A stretch of 64,000 bases of DNA from Pannonibacter phragmitetus_B (GTDB lineage Bacteria > Pseudomonadota > Alphaproteobacteria > Rhizobiales > Stappiaceae): contig NZ_JBNINT010000001.1 of NCBI RefSeq assembly GCF_050510895.1, positions 1,922,001 through 1,986,000 on the forward strand, given 5' to 3'. Below, one piece after another: positions 55,701 through 64,000 of this stretch. How positions within the stretch are numbered: the stretch's first letter is position 1; every line of letters starts with the position of its first letter. A program made the position numbers and the translations under genes. A model generated the notes under the pieces. The model was not told the origin of the DNA, made no database searches, and worked only from the letters and a program-made list of their open reading frames with translations.

Positions 55701-56445
55701 GTATCTCACCACCGGCGAGTATCAGGATGGCCGCCTCGGCGAGATCTTCATCGACATGCACAAGGAAGGCGCCGCCTTCCGCTCCCTGATGAACAACTTC
55801 GCCATCGCCATCTCGCTCGGCCTGCAATATGGTGTGCCGCTGGAGGAATATGTCGACGCCTTCACCTTCACCCGCTTCGAACCGGCGGGCATGGTGCAGG
55901 GCAACGAGGCGATCAAGAACGCCACGTCGATCCTCGACTACATCTTCCGCGAGCTCGCCGTCTCCTACCTGGGCCGTCATGACCTTGCGCACGTGCCGCC
56001 GGAAGCCATCGGCAACACCGGCATCAGCGCGGGCGCCAGCGAAGGGCGCGGCGAACAGGGCGTCGTTTCCCACGGCCTCGTGCGCGGCCAGACCGAGCGC
56101 TTCCGCCTCGTCTCCGCCAGCGGCGAACCGGCCGGCTCGCTCGCCGGTCAAAGCGCAGCGCATGGCACAGCTCCGGCCGTGAAGGGCACCGCAACGGCAC
56201 CTGTGGCACAGACCTCCGCCGTCGCCACCGCCTTTGCCCGCTCGGGCAACACGGAACTGGCCGTCAAACTCGAAACCGCCCCTGCCCCGCAGGCCTCTCC
56301 TTCTTCCGCCGCCGAGCGCATCGCCCAGGCCCGGATGAAAGGCTACGAAGGCGAAAGCTGCTCCGAATGCGGCAACTTCACCATGGTCCGCAACGGCACA
56401 TGCCTGAAGTGTGACACGTGTGGTTCCACGAGCGGGTGCAGCTGA
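52735..56445 (+). CDS. nrdJ: Adenosylcobalamin-dependent ribonucleotide reductase (class II)
   Basis: This is a 1,236-residue class II reductase that converts ribonucleotides to deoxyribonucleotides using a B12 radical. MRIERRYTKDGQSPYAEIDF starts it. The substrate-loop block NPCSEYMFLDDTACNLASLN, PTGTIGLVMDCDTTGIEPDF and NPCGKTGKRYLSVESHI belong to the catalytic barrel. After residue about 920 come an Ala/Glu-rich spacer, a DUF-like block (GGHKVYLTTGEYQDGRLGEI), a Pro/Ala linker and a terminal zinc-ribbon-like CSECGNFTMVRNGTCLKCDT, which probably carries the redox cysteines. The start at 52735 is chosen; an ATG 2 codons upstream (52729) is equally possible. The codon bias is strong. Confidence 0.95.
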   Translation: MRIERRYTKDGQSPYAEIDFTTTTSEIRNPDGSVVFRLADIQVPAQFSQVASDILAQKYFRKAGVPARLKPVEENTVPSWLWRREADIAALEALPEGERFGSETDARQVFDRLAGTWTYWGWKGGYFDGEADAQAFYDELRFMLATQKVAPNSPQWFNTGLHWAYGIDGPSQGHFYVDFQTGELVKSATAYEHPQPHACFIQSVEDDLVNENGIMDLWVREARLFKYGSGTGSNFSRLRGEGERLSGGGRSSGLMSFLKIGDRAAGAIKSGGTTRRAAKMVVVDVDHPDIEDYINWKVKEEQKVAALVTGSKICQKHLTAIMKACVNCEADNGDCFDPAKNPALKREIRAAKKMMVPENYIRRVIQFARQGYTSIEFPAYNTDWDLEAYLTVAGQNSNNSVRVTDGFLKAVTDDGTWDLTARKDGKVMKTLQARELWEQIGYAAWASADPGIQYHTTINDWHTCPASGEIRASNPCSEYMFLDDTACNLASLNLMQFRREDRSFDVDAYEHAVRLWTVVLEISVLMAQFPSKEIAELSYRFRTLGLGYANIGGLLMTSGIPYDSDAGRALCGALSAIMTGVSYATSAEMAGELGAFPGYGDNAAHMLRVIRNHRRAAHGEAAGYEALSTNPVPLDHASCPDKVLIERSKLAWDRALELGEKHGYRNAQVSVIAPTGTIGLVMDCDTTGIEPDFALVKFKKLAGGGYFKIINRAVPEALEVLGYKPSEIAEIEAYAVGHGSLDQAPGVNPSSLKAKGFTEESLAKLKGSLKSAFDIKFVFNRWTLGDEQMAALGVTAEQMNDPAFELLPFLGFSRAEIEAANIHVCGAMTLEGAPFLKKEHYPVFDCANPCGKTGKRYLSVESHIRMMAAAQPFISGAISKTINMPNEATVDDCKEAYMLSWRLALKANALYRDGSKLSQPLNSQLIADEDEDAEEAAEAIAAKPAAAKAEVIAERIVERIIERAVRAREKMPDRRKGYTQKARVGGHKVYLTTGEYQDGRLGEIFIDMHKEGAAFRSLMNNFAIAISLGLQYGVPLEEYVDAFTFTRFEPAGMVQGNEAIKNATSILDYIFRELAVSYLGRHDLAHVPPEAIGNTGISAGASEGRGEQGVVSHGLVRGQTERFRLVSASGEPAGSLAGQSAAHGTAPAVKGTATAPVAQTSAVATAFARSGNTELAVKLETAPAPQASPSSAAERIAQARMKGYEGESCSECGNFTMVRNGTCLKCDTCGSTSGCS

Positions 56446-56526
56446 GGGGCGAGGTTTGTCCCTGTCCCGAGACGCATAGGATGGCCAATTTAGGCCAATA
56501 AGGGGCTCAAACGGCCCTGAAACACG

Positions 56527-56561
56527 AAACCCGCCCATCGGAGACGATCGGGCGGGTTTTG
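56527..56561 (+). terminator. Rho-independent terminator of nrdJ
   Basis: The stem AAACCCGCCCATCG / CGATCGGGCGGGTTT has a 4-base loop and a T-rich tail, 80 bases after the nrdJ stop. Confidence 0.9.
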
Positions 56562-56998
56562 TTTAGGAGGATTGATGGTTTCGGGACGTCACCGAACTGA
56601 AGGTTTGCGCTCAAAATTGCGGCTAGCTGACATTCTTAGGCATTGATTGGGTTGGCGCTCAAGGCCCTGAACAGACACTCGGAGTGGTCGCAATCACTTG
56701 CAGCTTCGCGTTTCCATTCCGGCTGTTCCGTCGCCCGTTTCTGATCCTGAAAAGCGGACATGTTTTCATCGTAACCCATGTGTCCAACTTGTGTGGGTGT
56801 AACTGGTCTCATCCTGTAACTAGGTGCCGACGTCGGCATGCCGACATTTAAGGCAGCTGATTGAGTAGCAAGGGAGATCTTCTCAAGTCGCCTAAAATTT
56901 GGATGCTGGCAGGTCATTCGGTCCACACGGTTTTTGTAATTCGCTGCCTTACACATTACACTCGATTATGCTTAGCTAAATTTTTGAAAGAACCATCC
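56562..56998. other. AT-richer intergenic region before the accessory gene
   Basis: There are about 440 bases between the nrdJ terminator and the accessory gene, with composition shifting toward AT. A 106-codon minus-strand frame (56636-56956) is present but not convincing as a gene. I see no integrase, tRNA end or obvious flanking direct repeat. An AT-rich promoter-like stretch lies at about 56935-56985. Confidence 0.4.
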
Positions 56999-59900
56999 AT
57001 GATCGATGAACCCATCCATCCCGGACAGCACGTCCGGATGACATATTTGACGCCCCGCAAGATCAGCGTCACCGACGCTGCGAAACTGATCGGCATCAGC
57101 CGACCTAGTGTATCTAATTTCCTGAACGGGAAGGTTTCGACTACCCCCGATATGGCGGCGCGGATCGAGACGGCATTTGGAATGCCTGCCGCGACACTTC
57201 TAAAGATGCAGGCCGCCTTTGACGCGCATGGAACAAAAACGAAGTCGGCGCCAACGAGTGCCAAGGCATATGTGCCCCCTTTTCTGAGCTTTAAGGCCAA
57301 TGACGTGGCCAATTGGGTCGATCACAACATTCCAGCAAGAGCGCGGCTGTCGGTCTTTCTGAGAACGTTGGTGAATTCCACGGGGAGCGGGCTCGAAAAA
57401 GTCGACTTCCCCGGCAACGACGATGCGGAGCGCGCCGGTTGGGACGGTTGGACGGAAGCGAAGAACGGAACGCCGTGGATTCCGGCTGGAACCACGGGTT
57501 GGGAGTTCGGCGTCAACGAGGAGCCGAAGACCAAGGCCGACCGCGACTTCGCCAAGAGTGTGAGGGCCTACAAGCGAAAAGCTGACCGCGATCAGATCAC
57601 GTTTGTTTTCGTCACGCCACGCAGGTGGCCAGGCAAAGCGAAATGGATCGCGGACATGAAGGCCAAAAAGCAGTGGAAGGATGTCCGTGCTTACGACGCA
57701 AGCGATCTTGAGCAATGGATGGAGCAGTCGCTTGCTGGTCAGGCATGGTTTGCCAACGAAACTGAGCGCCCATCGCAAGGTGTCCGGTCGCTGGACAAAT
57801 GTTGGAGTGATTGGGCGAATGTCGCGAAACCTGCGCTGGATGGCAGTCTGTTTAGAACAGCGATCAATATCGCACGTGATAAATTCAAGGGGTTCCTTGC
57901 TCTGCCTGCCTCGGAGCCGATGGTTATCGTCGGCGACTCCGTGGAAGAAGCGCTGGCCTTTTTGAGTCAGTTGTTTTCCGATCCGGAGCTGACCGAGGGG
58001 CGGGATCGTGCACTAGTGTTCGATCAGGTCGGTGTTTTGCCTATGCTAGCGCAGGGGTCGAAGGACTTTATTGCGGTCATTCATTCGCGGGACGTAGAAC
58101 GCGAACTGGCACCGTATTCCAATTCACTTAAATCGATCGTCCTTTATCCGCGAAACGCCACGAACTCGGAACCGCATATCATCCTTGAACCGCTTGGCTA
58201 CGAGGCATTCCGCGCGGGGCTGGAAGCGATGGGGTATGACCGCGACGACATTACGAAACACGCAAATGCGTCCGGCCGTTCGCTAACGGTCCTTCGGCGT
58301 CAGTTGTCCAATGTCGAAGCCGTCCGAACGCCGGAATGGGCTGCGGACAATAATATCGCGTCTTTGCTGGTGCCGTTTATGCTCGTTGGTGCATGGAATG
58401 CTGACAACGAGTCAGACCAGATTGCCCTAAGCCTGCTGGCTGGGGACATACCTTACGAAGAACTGGAACGTCGCATTCAGGAACTGCTAGCACTCAATGA
58501 CGCACCGATTTGGTCCATCGGAGGCTATCGCGGGATCATTTCAAAAATCGATGCGCTGTTTGCGATCGCCAAGGTGACTACCCTGGCTGACCTTAAGCGG
58601 TACCTTGACTTGGCCAAGGTGGTATTGGGCGAAGACGATCCGGCGCTCGATCTACCTGAAAAAGAGCGTTGGGCGGCGGCGTCACATGGAAAGCAGCGGG
58701 AGTTTTCGGGGGCACTGCGCGATGGCATCTCGGAGACGCTGGTTTTACTGGCCGTTCATGGCAATCACCTGTTCAAGAAGCGCCTCGGCTTCGACGGCGA
58801 AGTTGCTGCATCAATGCTTGTGACGGAGCTGCTGGAGCCGCTTTCGACGCGGAAGATCGAGGCCAACGAGCGAGACCTTCCCGTATATGCGGAAGCTGCC
58901 CCTGAGACGTTCCTGAAGATTTTCGAGCGTGACCTGAAGACGGCACAGCCGGCGTCGATATCGATCCTCAAGCCGATCGAGGCGGGATTGTTCGGATTCC
59001 AAAGTTCGCGCGTCGGGCTTCTGTGGGCATTGGAAGGGCTGGCTTGGAACCCCGCAACGTTGGCGCGCTCGGTCTTGATCCTTGGCCGACTGGCCTGCGT
59101 TGAAATCAACGACAATCATGGGAATAAGCCGATCGCGTCGCTGGAAACAATCTTTCGCGCATGGATGCCCCAGACCGCGGCCGACCACGATCAGCGCCTG
59201 AAAGCGCTAGTGTCACTGTTGGAGAAGTTTCCGTCGGTTGGTTGGAAGGTTTGCGTCGACCAGTTCGGCCATCACGGCAACAGCGTAGGCGATTACAGCC
59301 ACAAGCCAAAATGGCGCCCTGACGGCTACGGTTTTGGTGAGCCGTTCAAGCTCATGGGACCCATTCACGCGTTCGTTCGCGAGATGGTCGAGCTGTCGCT
59401 TACCCGCCCGACCTATACGGCAGATATGCTGTGCGACCTCGTCGATCGGCTGCATGGCCTTGCCAGTGAGGATCAGGAGCGTGTCTGGAAGCTCATTGAG
59501 GTATGGAAGGGGAGCGCGTCCGATCCGGACATCGCGAAGGTGCGCGAAAAAATTCGGGTTACCGTCTTGTCCCACCGTGGACGCAGGAGAGCAAAGGATG
59601 AGGGTTTCGCTACACTGACCAAGACGGCAAAGGCTGTCTATGCAGCGATGGAGCCGACCGACCTTGCCAACAAACATGAATGGCTTTTCCGCCAGTCATG
59701 GGTCGAGGAATCTGCCGATGAACTGGATGATGATGAGCTGGATTTTCGCAAGCGTGAGGAGCGTGTCGAACAACTGCGTGTAGCCGCCTTGAAGGAGGTT
59801 TTCACCGAGCAAGGTATGGATGGTATATTCGCGCTTGCGAAACAGGGGAAGGCGCAAAGTCAGATCGGGTGGCATATGATCCGCAGCGTCCTCAGCAGCA

Positions 59901-61095
59901 ACGATAAGGCCAAGTTGATCATGGAAGCGCATCAGCCGGGATCAAACGACTTATCGGCCGAGAGGAAGAACCTGATTTTCGGCGCGTTGCGCGCCATGAC
60001 GGTTGAAGATCGGGCTGCCTTTTTCGCGACGGTCAGGTCATTGCTATCGGAGGGTGACCTAATCAGGCTCTTGCTGCTGTCACCTTTCAATTCGGGAACG
60101 TGGACAATTGTCGATGCGCTTTCCGAAGTCGGACGCCAAGGCTACTGGCAGGACGTAAACCCGGAATGGATCTTCGAGCCTGAGGGAGAGAACAACGAAG
60201 CAGTTGAGCGTATGCTGAAAGCAGAAAGGCCACGCGCTGCTTTTGCCGCCGTGCGCTTCAAGCTTGATGCGATCAGCCCGACTCTACTGTATCGGATGCT
60301 CTCTGGCATAGCCAAGGACGGAAAGGATAAGCCGGGCGAGTATCAGTTGCAAGAATACGACATCAAGACCGCGTTCTCACTGCTGGATCGCAATGCCGAC
60401 GTCACGCTTGAGGAAAAGGCAGGGCTGGAGTTCGCGTATATCGAGGTCTTGTCCCGCGCCTTTGGTAACGAAACACAGCACATCCCGAATCTTGAGCTTT
60501 ACATTGAAGCGCACCCGGAAATGTATGTGCAGGCGCTGGCCTGGGCGTACCGCCGGAACGACGGTCAGGAAGACCCAGAGAAATTTCGAACGCCCGAAGG
60601 ACGAGAAGATTTGGCGATGCGTGGGTATCGCCTACTTGAAGGCATCAAGCGGATACCGGGACACGACAAAAAGGGTGAGCTTAGAAAGGAGAACCTTGCA
60701 AAGTGGGTAAGCGAGGTACGAAAACTGGCGGCTGAATTGGACCGGCTGGCGGTTTGTGACATCTCCCTTGGCAAGCTATTTTCAAGTGCTCCCCCGATAC
60801 TGACGGAAATTGGCCGTGCGAGCCTGTTCGCGACGTTATGGAAGAACTGCAGTCTGAGGAAATTTCGCGTGGTGCACACACGGGGCTTTATAATGCACGC
60901 GGCGTTCATTGGCGCGGAGAAGGCGGCGGTCAGGAACGCGAGTTGGCGAACAAGTACCGCAAATGGGCGGAGGCGATCCAGTTCAGCCATCCGTTCGTGT
61001 CGTCAACATTGTTGATGGGTATGGTGAATACCTACCAGCACGAAGCCGACCGGGAAGACAATGAAGCGGGGATCCGTCGACGTCTCCGCCACTGA
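56999..61095 (+). CDS. Giant accessory protein: HigA-type HTH plus large uncharacterised region (apparent frameshift near C terminus)
   Basis: The repaired product is about 1,365 residues. Residues 1-75 are a HigA/XRE HTH (HPGQHVRMTYL, SVTDAAKLIGISRPSVSNFL). Residues 100-260 contain GWDGWTEAKNGTPWIPAGTT then GWEFGVNEEPKTKADRDF, an Asp149/Glu169/Lys179 arrangement that could be a restriction-nuclease-like core, and FVFVTPRRWPGKAKW. From about 320 a segment MVIVGDSVEEALAFLSQLF occupies a P-loop-like position without a Walker A. The rest is mainly helical repeats. Adding one C in the C5 run at 60791-60795 switches to the frame EPVRDVMEELQSEEISRGAH ending FVSSTLLMGMVNTYQHEADR, 80 more residues. 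GC is lower than flanks. No HigB partner; function unknown, possibly defence. Confidence 0.7.
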
Positions 61096-61325
61096 TCTAA
61101 TATGCCAGTTGTCGTTACCAAGGGTCATCTCATATTGGGCTGACTTAAAGGACCCCGTAAAAGGCTACTTCCGCTCCTACATTTAAAAAGAGATATGTCC
61201 GGTTCTAAATAAAACGACTTTGCTTCATTTTCTGATCGTTTCGACACGGCCAGAACGAACTTTAAGCTGAATTAGATCTGACGGGCAAAGTCACATCAGG
61301 CCATTCTGACACCCTGCCCCCGCAA

Positions 61326-61353
61326 GAAAAAGGCGGCCCCGGTTGGGCCGCCT
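61326..61353 (-). terminator. Rho-independent terminator of the L,D-transpeptidase gene
   Basis: On the minus strand, the stem AAGGCGGCCC / GGGCCGCCTT is followed by a T5 tract. It lies 25 bases after the L,D-transpeptidase stop. Confidence 0.88.
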
Positions 61354-61377
61354 TCACGAGTTCTATGCGTTCAGACC

Positions 61378-63387
61378 TCAGCTGTCCGCCGTTCCCCGCG
61401 CCTTGCGGGTGGCCTCGAGGGCTTTTTGCAGGTAGGCGTCGCGGTCGTAGACATCGCCGAAATAGCCGATGCTGCCATCCGTCTGCGGCCAGGCGGTGAA
61501 ATAGGCAATATAAACCGGGATGTTGCCGCCCACATCTTCCGAGTTGTTCTTGCCCGTGGCGATGCGGCTGGCCACATGCGCCTCGGTGGTGCCCAGCACG
61601 GCGGCGGCCATGGCGCGCGGGTCGGCAAGGCGCACGCAGCCGTGGCTGAAGGCGCGCATGTCCTTCTTGAACAGCGAGCGTGACGGCGTGTCATGCATGT
61701 AGATGGCGTGCTTGTTGGGGAAGAGGATCTTCAGCTCGCCAAGTGCGTTGTCATCGCCCGGACGCTGGCGCACGTTGACCCGCATCTTGCCGGTCGCCAC
61801 CGCATGCCAGTCGACGCTGGCCGAGGAAACCGGCTTGCCCGCCGCCGTCGTCACCTCATAACCGGCCTTGTCGAGCCATGCCGGATCCTGCTGCAGCTTC
61901 GACAGCTTCTCATTGACGATGATCGAATAGGGCACGCCCCAATAGGGGTTGTATTCCACCGTCTCGATGGTGTCGTAGAAGAAATTGGTCTGGTTCGACT
62001 TCTTGCCGATGACCGCGCGCATTTCCAGCGGCGCCTTGCCCGGCTCGAAATAGGCCACCGTGAAGGCGGGCTGGTTGATGAAGACGCGGCGCGCGCCCAG
62101 ATCTTCCGGCAGCCAGCGCATCCGCTCCAGCGCCAGTTCCACCTTGGCGATCTTCGAGGCGTTACTCTCACCCGTCAGCGACTGAATGGTGCCCGCGCCC
62201 ACCACGCCATCGGCATGAAGGCCCGCCTCGGCCTGATAGGCCTTGACCAGATCAGCGATGGCATCGCTGTAAAGCTCATCGTCCATGTAGGTGTCGAGCA
62301 GGTCCTTGTGCGCCTCCAGCAGGGCGGCGGAGCCGCGCAGGCGGATGGCGGCGACCACATTCTTCACCTCCGGGCTGGACTTGCCGGCTTTCAGCAGCGT
62401 GCCCGGCGCGATCACCACCTGCGGGGTATCGGAAGTCTCGCGCTTCAGCCGCGCCAGCTCCTGAACCAGCGCGGCAAACTGCGGCGAAGCAGGCTGCTGC
62501 GCCCGCAAGAACTGACCGGCATCCGGCGCGCCAGCCAGCTCTCCGGCCAGCTTCACCAGATCCACCTTGTGGCGTGGCAGGTCGTGATAGCCTGAAATGC
62601 GGTTCGGGTCGACCCGGCCACGGCGCGCATCCAGCATGTAGCTGAGCGCAGCCACGGTGGCCTTCACCTCGAAATTCATGAGGGCCGCATCGCGGGCCTC
62701 AGGCTCCAGGCCATCCAGAACCGGCGCCTCGACGACATAATCGGCCGGATCAAGCCCGAAGTCCCCTGCCCGCTCCAGCTCCCCGCTCAGCGCGGCAAAC
62801 CGGGCGCCGGGCGCCCCGTTTTCCACCCAGACGAAACGCGGATCGGCAGAATAAAACGCCTCCACAGCCTTGGCCACCTCAGGCAAGGCCTTGAAATTCA
62901 ACACGGCAAGCGCCGGACGCGAAGCCTCGAAAGCTTCAGCGGCGGGGTCTTGCACGGGTGCGGGCTGAGCCACGAAAGACGAGGTGTCGGGCACTGCTGC
63001 AGTCACATCAGCACCGGACGCGCCGACACTCGACAAGCCGGCACCAGGCTGCTGGGCAACCGGCTGATCCGGCGCGGCAATGACAGGCGCCCGTGGTGCG
63101 GGAGCTGGCCGCTGGGCGATGGCCTTGAGGTTGAAGGCCGTCAGCTGATCGGCCTTGTAGGTATAGTACTTCGGGGCGGAAACCTTGTTGGCGGCAATCA
63201 CGGCCTTGTTCAGCACCGGCGCCGGTGCCGGCTGAACAGGCTGCGGCTCTTCCACGGAGCGTCCGCCGAAAATCCGGTCCAGAAACGCATCCGCAGGCTG
63301 AACACTGGCCGTCAGCGTCAGGGAAGCAATGGCAGCGCTTGCCAGAAGTGTGGAGAGGAAACGTGCGGGCTGATGCGTATGGCGCAT
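61378..63387 (-). CDS. L,D-transpeptidase (YcbB-type YkuD enzyme)
   Basis: This is a 669-residue exported enzyme making 3-3 peptidoglycan cross-links or attaching proteins. It has a signal peptide (MRHTHQPARFLSTLLASAAI to ADAFLD) and a Pro/Ala/Val linker with an N-terminal scaffold domain. The peptidoglycan-binding-like helices (DLVKAYQAEAGLHADGVVGA) are followed by the YkuD domain with VIGKKSNQTNFFYDTIETVE and the catalytic MHDTPSRSLFKKDMRAFSHG then CVRLADPRAM (HxxxxSHGCxR). I chose the ATG at 63387 over 63405 because it begins the basic n-region of the signal peptide. The gene is complete. Confidence 0.92.
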   Translation of the reverse strand: MRHTHQPARFLSTLLASAAIASLTLTASVQPADAFLDRIFGGRSVEEPQPVQPAPAPVLNKAVIAANKVSAPKYYTYKADQLTAFNLKAIAQRPAPAPRAPVIAAPDQPVAQQPGAGLSSVGASGADVTAAVPDTSSFVAQPAPVQDPAAEAFEASRPALAVLNFKALPEVAKAVEAFYSADPRFVWVENGAPGARFAALSGELERAGDFGLDPADYVVEAPVLDGLEPEARDAALMNFEVKATVAALSYMLDARRGRVDPNRISGYHDLPRHKVDLVKLAGELAGAPDAGQFLRAQQPASPQFAALVQELARLKRETSDTPQVVIAPGTLLKAGKSSPEVKNVVAAIRLRGSAALLEAHKDLLDTYMDDELYSDAIADLVKAYQAEAGLHADGVVGAGTIQSLTGESNASKIAKVELALERMRWLPEDLGARRVFINQPAFTVAYFEPGKAPLEMRAVIGKKSNQTNFFYDTIETVEYNPYWGVPYSIIVNEKLSKLQQDPAWLDKAGYEVTTAAGKPVSSASVDWHAVATGKMRVNVRQRPGDDNALGELKILFPNKHAIYMHDTPSRSLFKKDMRAFSHGCVRLADPRAMAAAVLGTTEAHVASRIATGKNNSEDVGGNIPVYIAYFTAWPQTDGSIGYFGDVYDRDAYLQKALEATRKARGTADS

Positions 63388-63738
63388 GGTCTCAAAAGGC
63401 CTCAAAGCTCGAAATCAGATGAGGACCGGCCACTCGCCCCCGGGGCCAATCCGCTCAACGATGCCGGGGCAGTCCGCAAAGCCTCGCAGGTTCGCGATAT
63501 TGCTGCTGTGACCACTGTCACAGGAACGCCGGACGGCCGATTGAGCACGGCATACGAACGCCCAGACCCTGCAGACTGTTCCGCTGGCAGAGAGCAAGGC
63601 TACTCTGCCAGCAGCAACCAGATGGTTAATGAAACCCAACCTTCACAACAGTTTGAAGCGTATGCCTGCCGCTGCCTGGGAGCGCCTTGCAAGCGCAGCA
63701 ATGAGCAGCGGCCATACGCAGGTTTCCGCAACCTTGCG
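63388..63738. other. Intergenic region between L,D-transpeptidase and ssb genes
   Basis: About 350 bases without a convincing gene or hairpin terminator. The ssb 3' end and the L,D-transpeptidase promoter should lie here, but no motif stands out. Confidence 0.4.
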
Positions 63739-64000
63739 TCAGAACGGGATCTCGTCGTCCATGCCGCCGCCATAGCCGCCGGCCGGACCACCCGAGCCGC
63801 CGGAAGAGCCACCGCCATAACCGCCACCGCCGCTGGAGCCGCCACCGTAGCCGCCGCCGGAACCACCACCGTAGCTGCCGCCGCCGCTGGAGCCACCGTC
63901 ATATCCGCCGCCTGAGCCGTAATCCGGCAGTGCGCCGCCACCGCCGCTGCCGCCGCCTTCGCCGCGCCCATCGAGCATGGTCAGTGCAGAGTTGAACCCC
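63739..64000 (-). CDS. ssb: Single-stranded DNA-binding protein, C-terminal part (cut by window edge)
   Basis: The visible 86 codons read GFNSALTMLDGRGEGGG at the end of the OB-fold. A long Gly/Ser/Tyr linker of repeated SGGGYGG-type units follows, ending in the acidic tip GGMDDEIPF. That tip is the conserved SSB C-terminal peptide that recruits repair and replication proteins. The DNA-binding domain is outside the window. SSB coats single-stranded DNA in replication, recombination and repair. Confidence 0.95.
   Translation of the reverse strand, partial: GFNSALTMLDGRGEGGGSGGGGALPDYGSGGGYDGGSSGGGSYGGGSGGGYGGGSSGGGGYGGGSSGGSGGPAGGYGGGMDDEIPF

Noticed and set aside
56636..56956. 106-codon minus-strand ORF between nrdJ and the giant gene
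   Set aside because: No ribosome-binding site or domain recognised; composition does not separate it from noncoding sequence. It could be a remnant, but I cannot support it.
56999..57230. Classical HigBA toxin-antitoxin module
   Set aside because: The HTH is HigA-like, but no HigB-type RelE-family ORF lies on either side, and the HTH is fused in frame to over 1,250 further residues.
1..64000. rRNA, tRNA, CRISPR arrays, transposases and integrases
   Set aside because: I looked on both strands and recognised none.

Overview
The window looks like a chromosomal segment of a GC-rich alphaproteobacterium of the order Hyphomicrobiales (Rhizobiales). Indicators are the lptF-lptG-lptD-surA-pdxA-rsmA run, the scpA-scpB-tatA-tatB-tatC-serS-surE-pcm run, an ExoR homologue, an NDUFA12-type complex I accessory protein, a sufB-C-D-S-T-A cluster and a B12-dependent ribonucleotide reductase. 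A Stappiaceae-like organism (Pannonibacter, Stappia or Labrenzia relatives) is my guess, not something the sequence proves.

Layout. 1-271: start of a leucyl aminopeptidase gene, divergent from the next operon. 482-8213 (+): outer-membrane/LPS assembly operon lptF, lptG, lptD, surA, followed by pdxA and rsmA. 8253-12555 (-): phytoene-synthase-like protein, Mth938-like protein, secF, secD, yajC. 12806-13702 (+): DUF815 ATPase. 13826-23457 (-): nagZ, scpA, scpB, an ABC ATPase, tatA, tatB, tatC, serS, surE, pcm and a NlpD-like protein, in transcription order. 23593-24601 (+): esterase. 24668-30669 (-): dgt, argS and a large SPOR protein. 30865-33657 (+): erpA, exonuclease III, a D-serine dehydratase-like enzyme and a small secreted protein. 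33866-34720 (-): ExoR-like protein. 35701-41005 (+): parE, a RhlE-type helicase and a diguanylate cyclase. 41031-49318 (-): tenA and the suf Fe-S assembly cluster, which contains an unrelated AT-rich ORF. 49636-50354 (+): alpha/beta hydrolase. 50745-52054 (-): NDUFA12 and a response regulator. 52735-56445 (+): nrdJ. 56999-61095 (+): a giant accessory gene of unknown function with a HigA-type HTH. 61378-64000 (-): L,D-transpeptidase and the end of ssb.

Two points dominate. First, fourteen genes, several of them normally essential (lptD, secD, secF, yajC), carry 15 one-base frameshifts, and each is repaired by adding or removing one base. Deletions lie mostly in homopolymers. Six of the seven insertions lie in or directly beside a GANTC motif once repaired (five read GATCTC where GATTC or GACTC is expected). 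That is best explained as long-read base-calling error at CcrM-methylated GANTC sites, not biology. I therefore give repaired gene spans and flag every indel. Second, the most likely undescribed system is the single-gene accessory locus at 57.0-61.1 kb. After repair it encodes about 1,365 residues: an N-terminal HigA-like helix-turn-helix, a possible nuclease-like segment, a long helical body and a distinctive C-terminal block, with no toxin partner beside it.

No rRNA, tRNA, CRISPR array, integrase or transposase was recognised.
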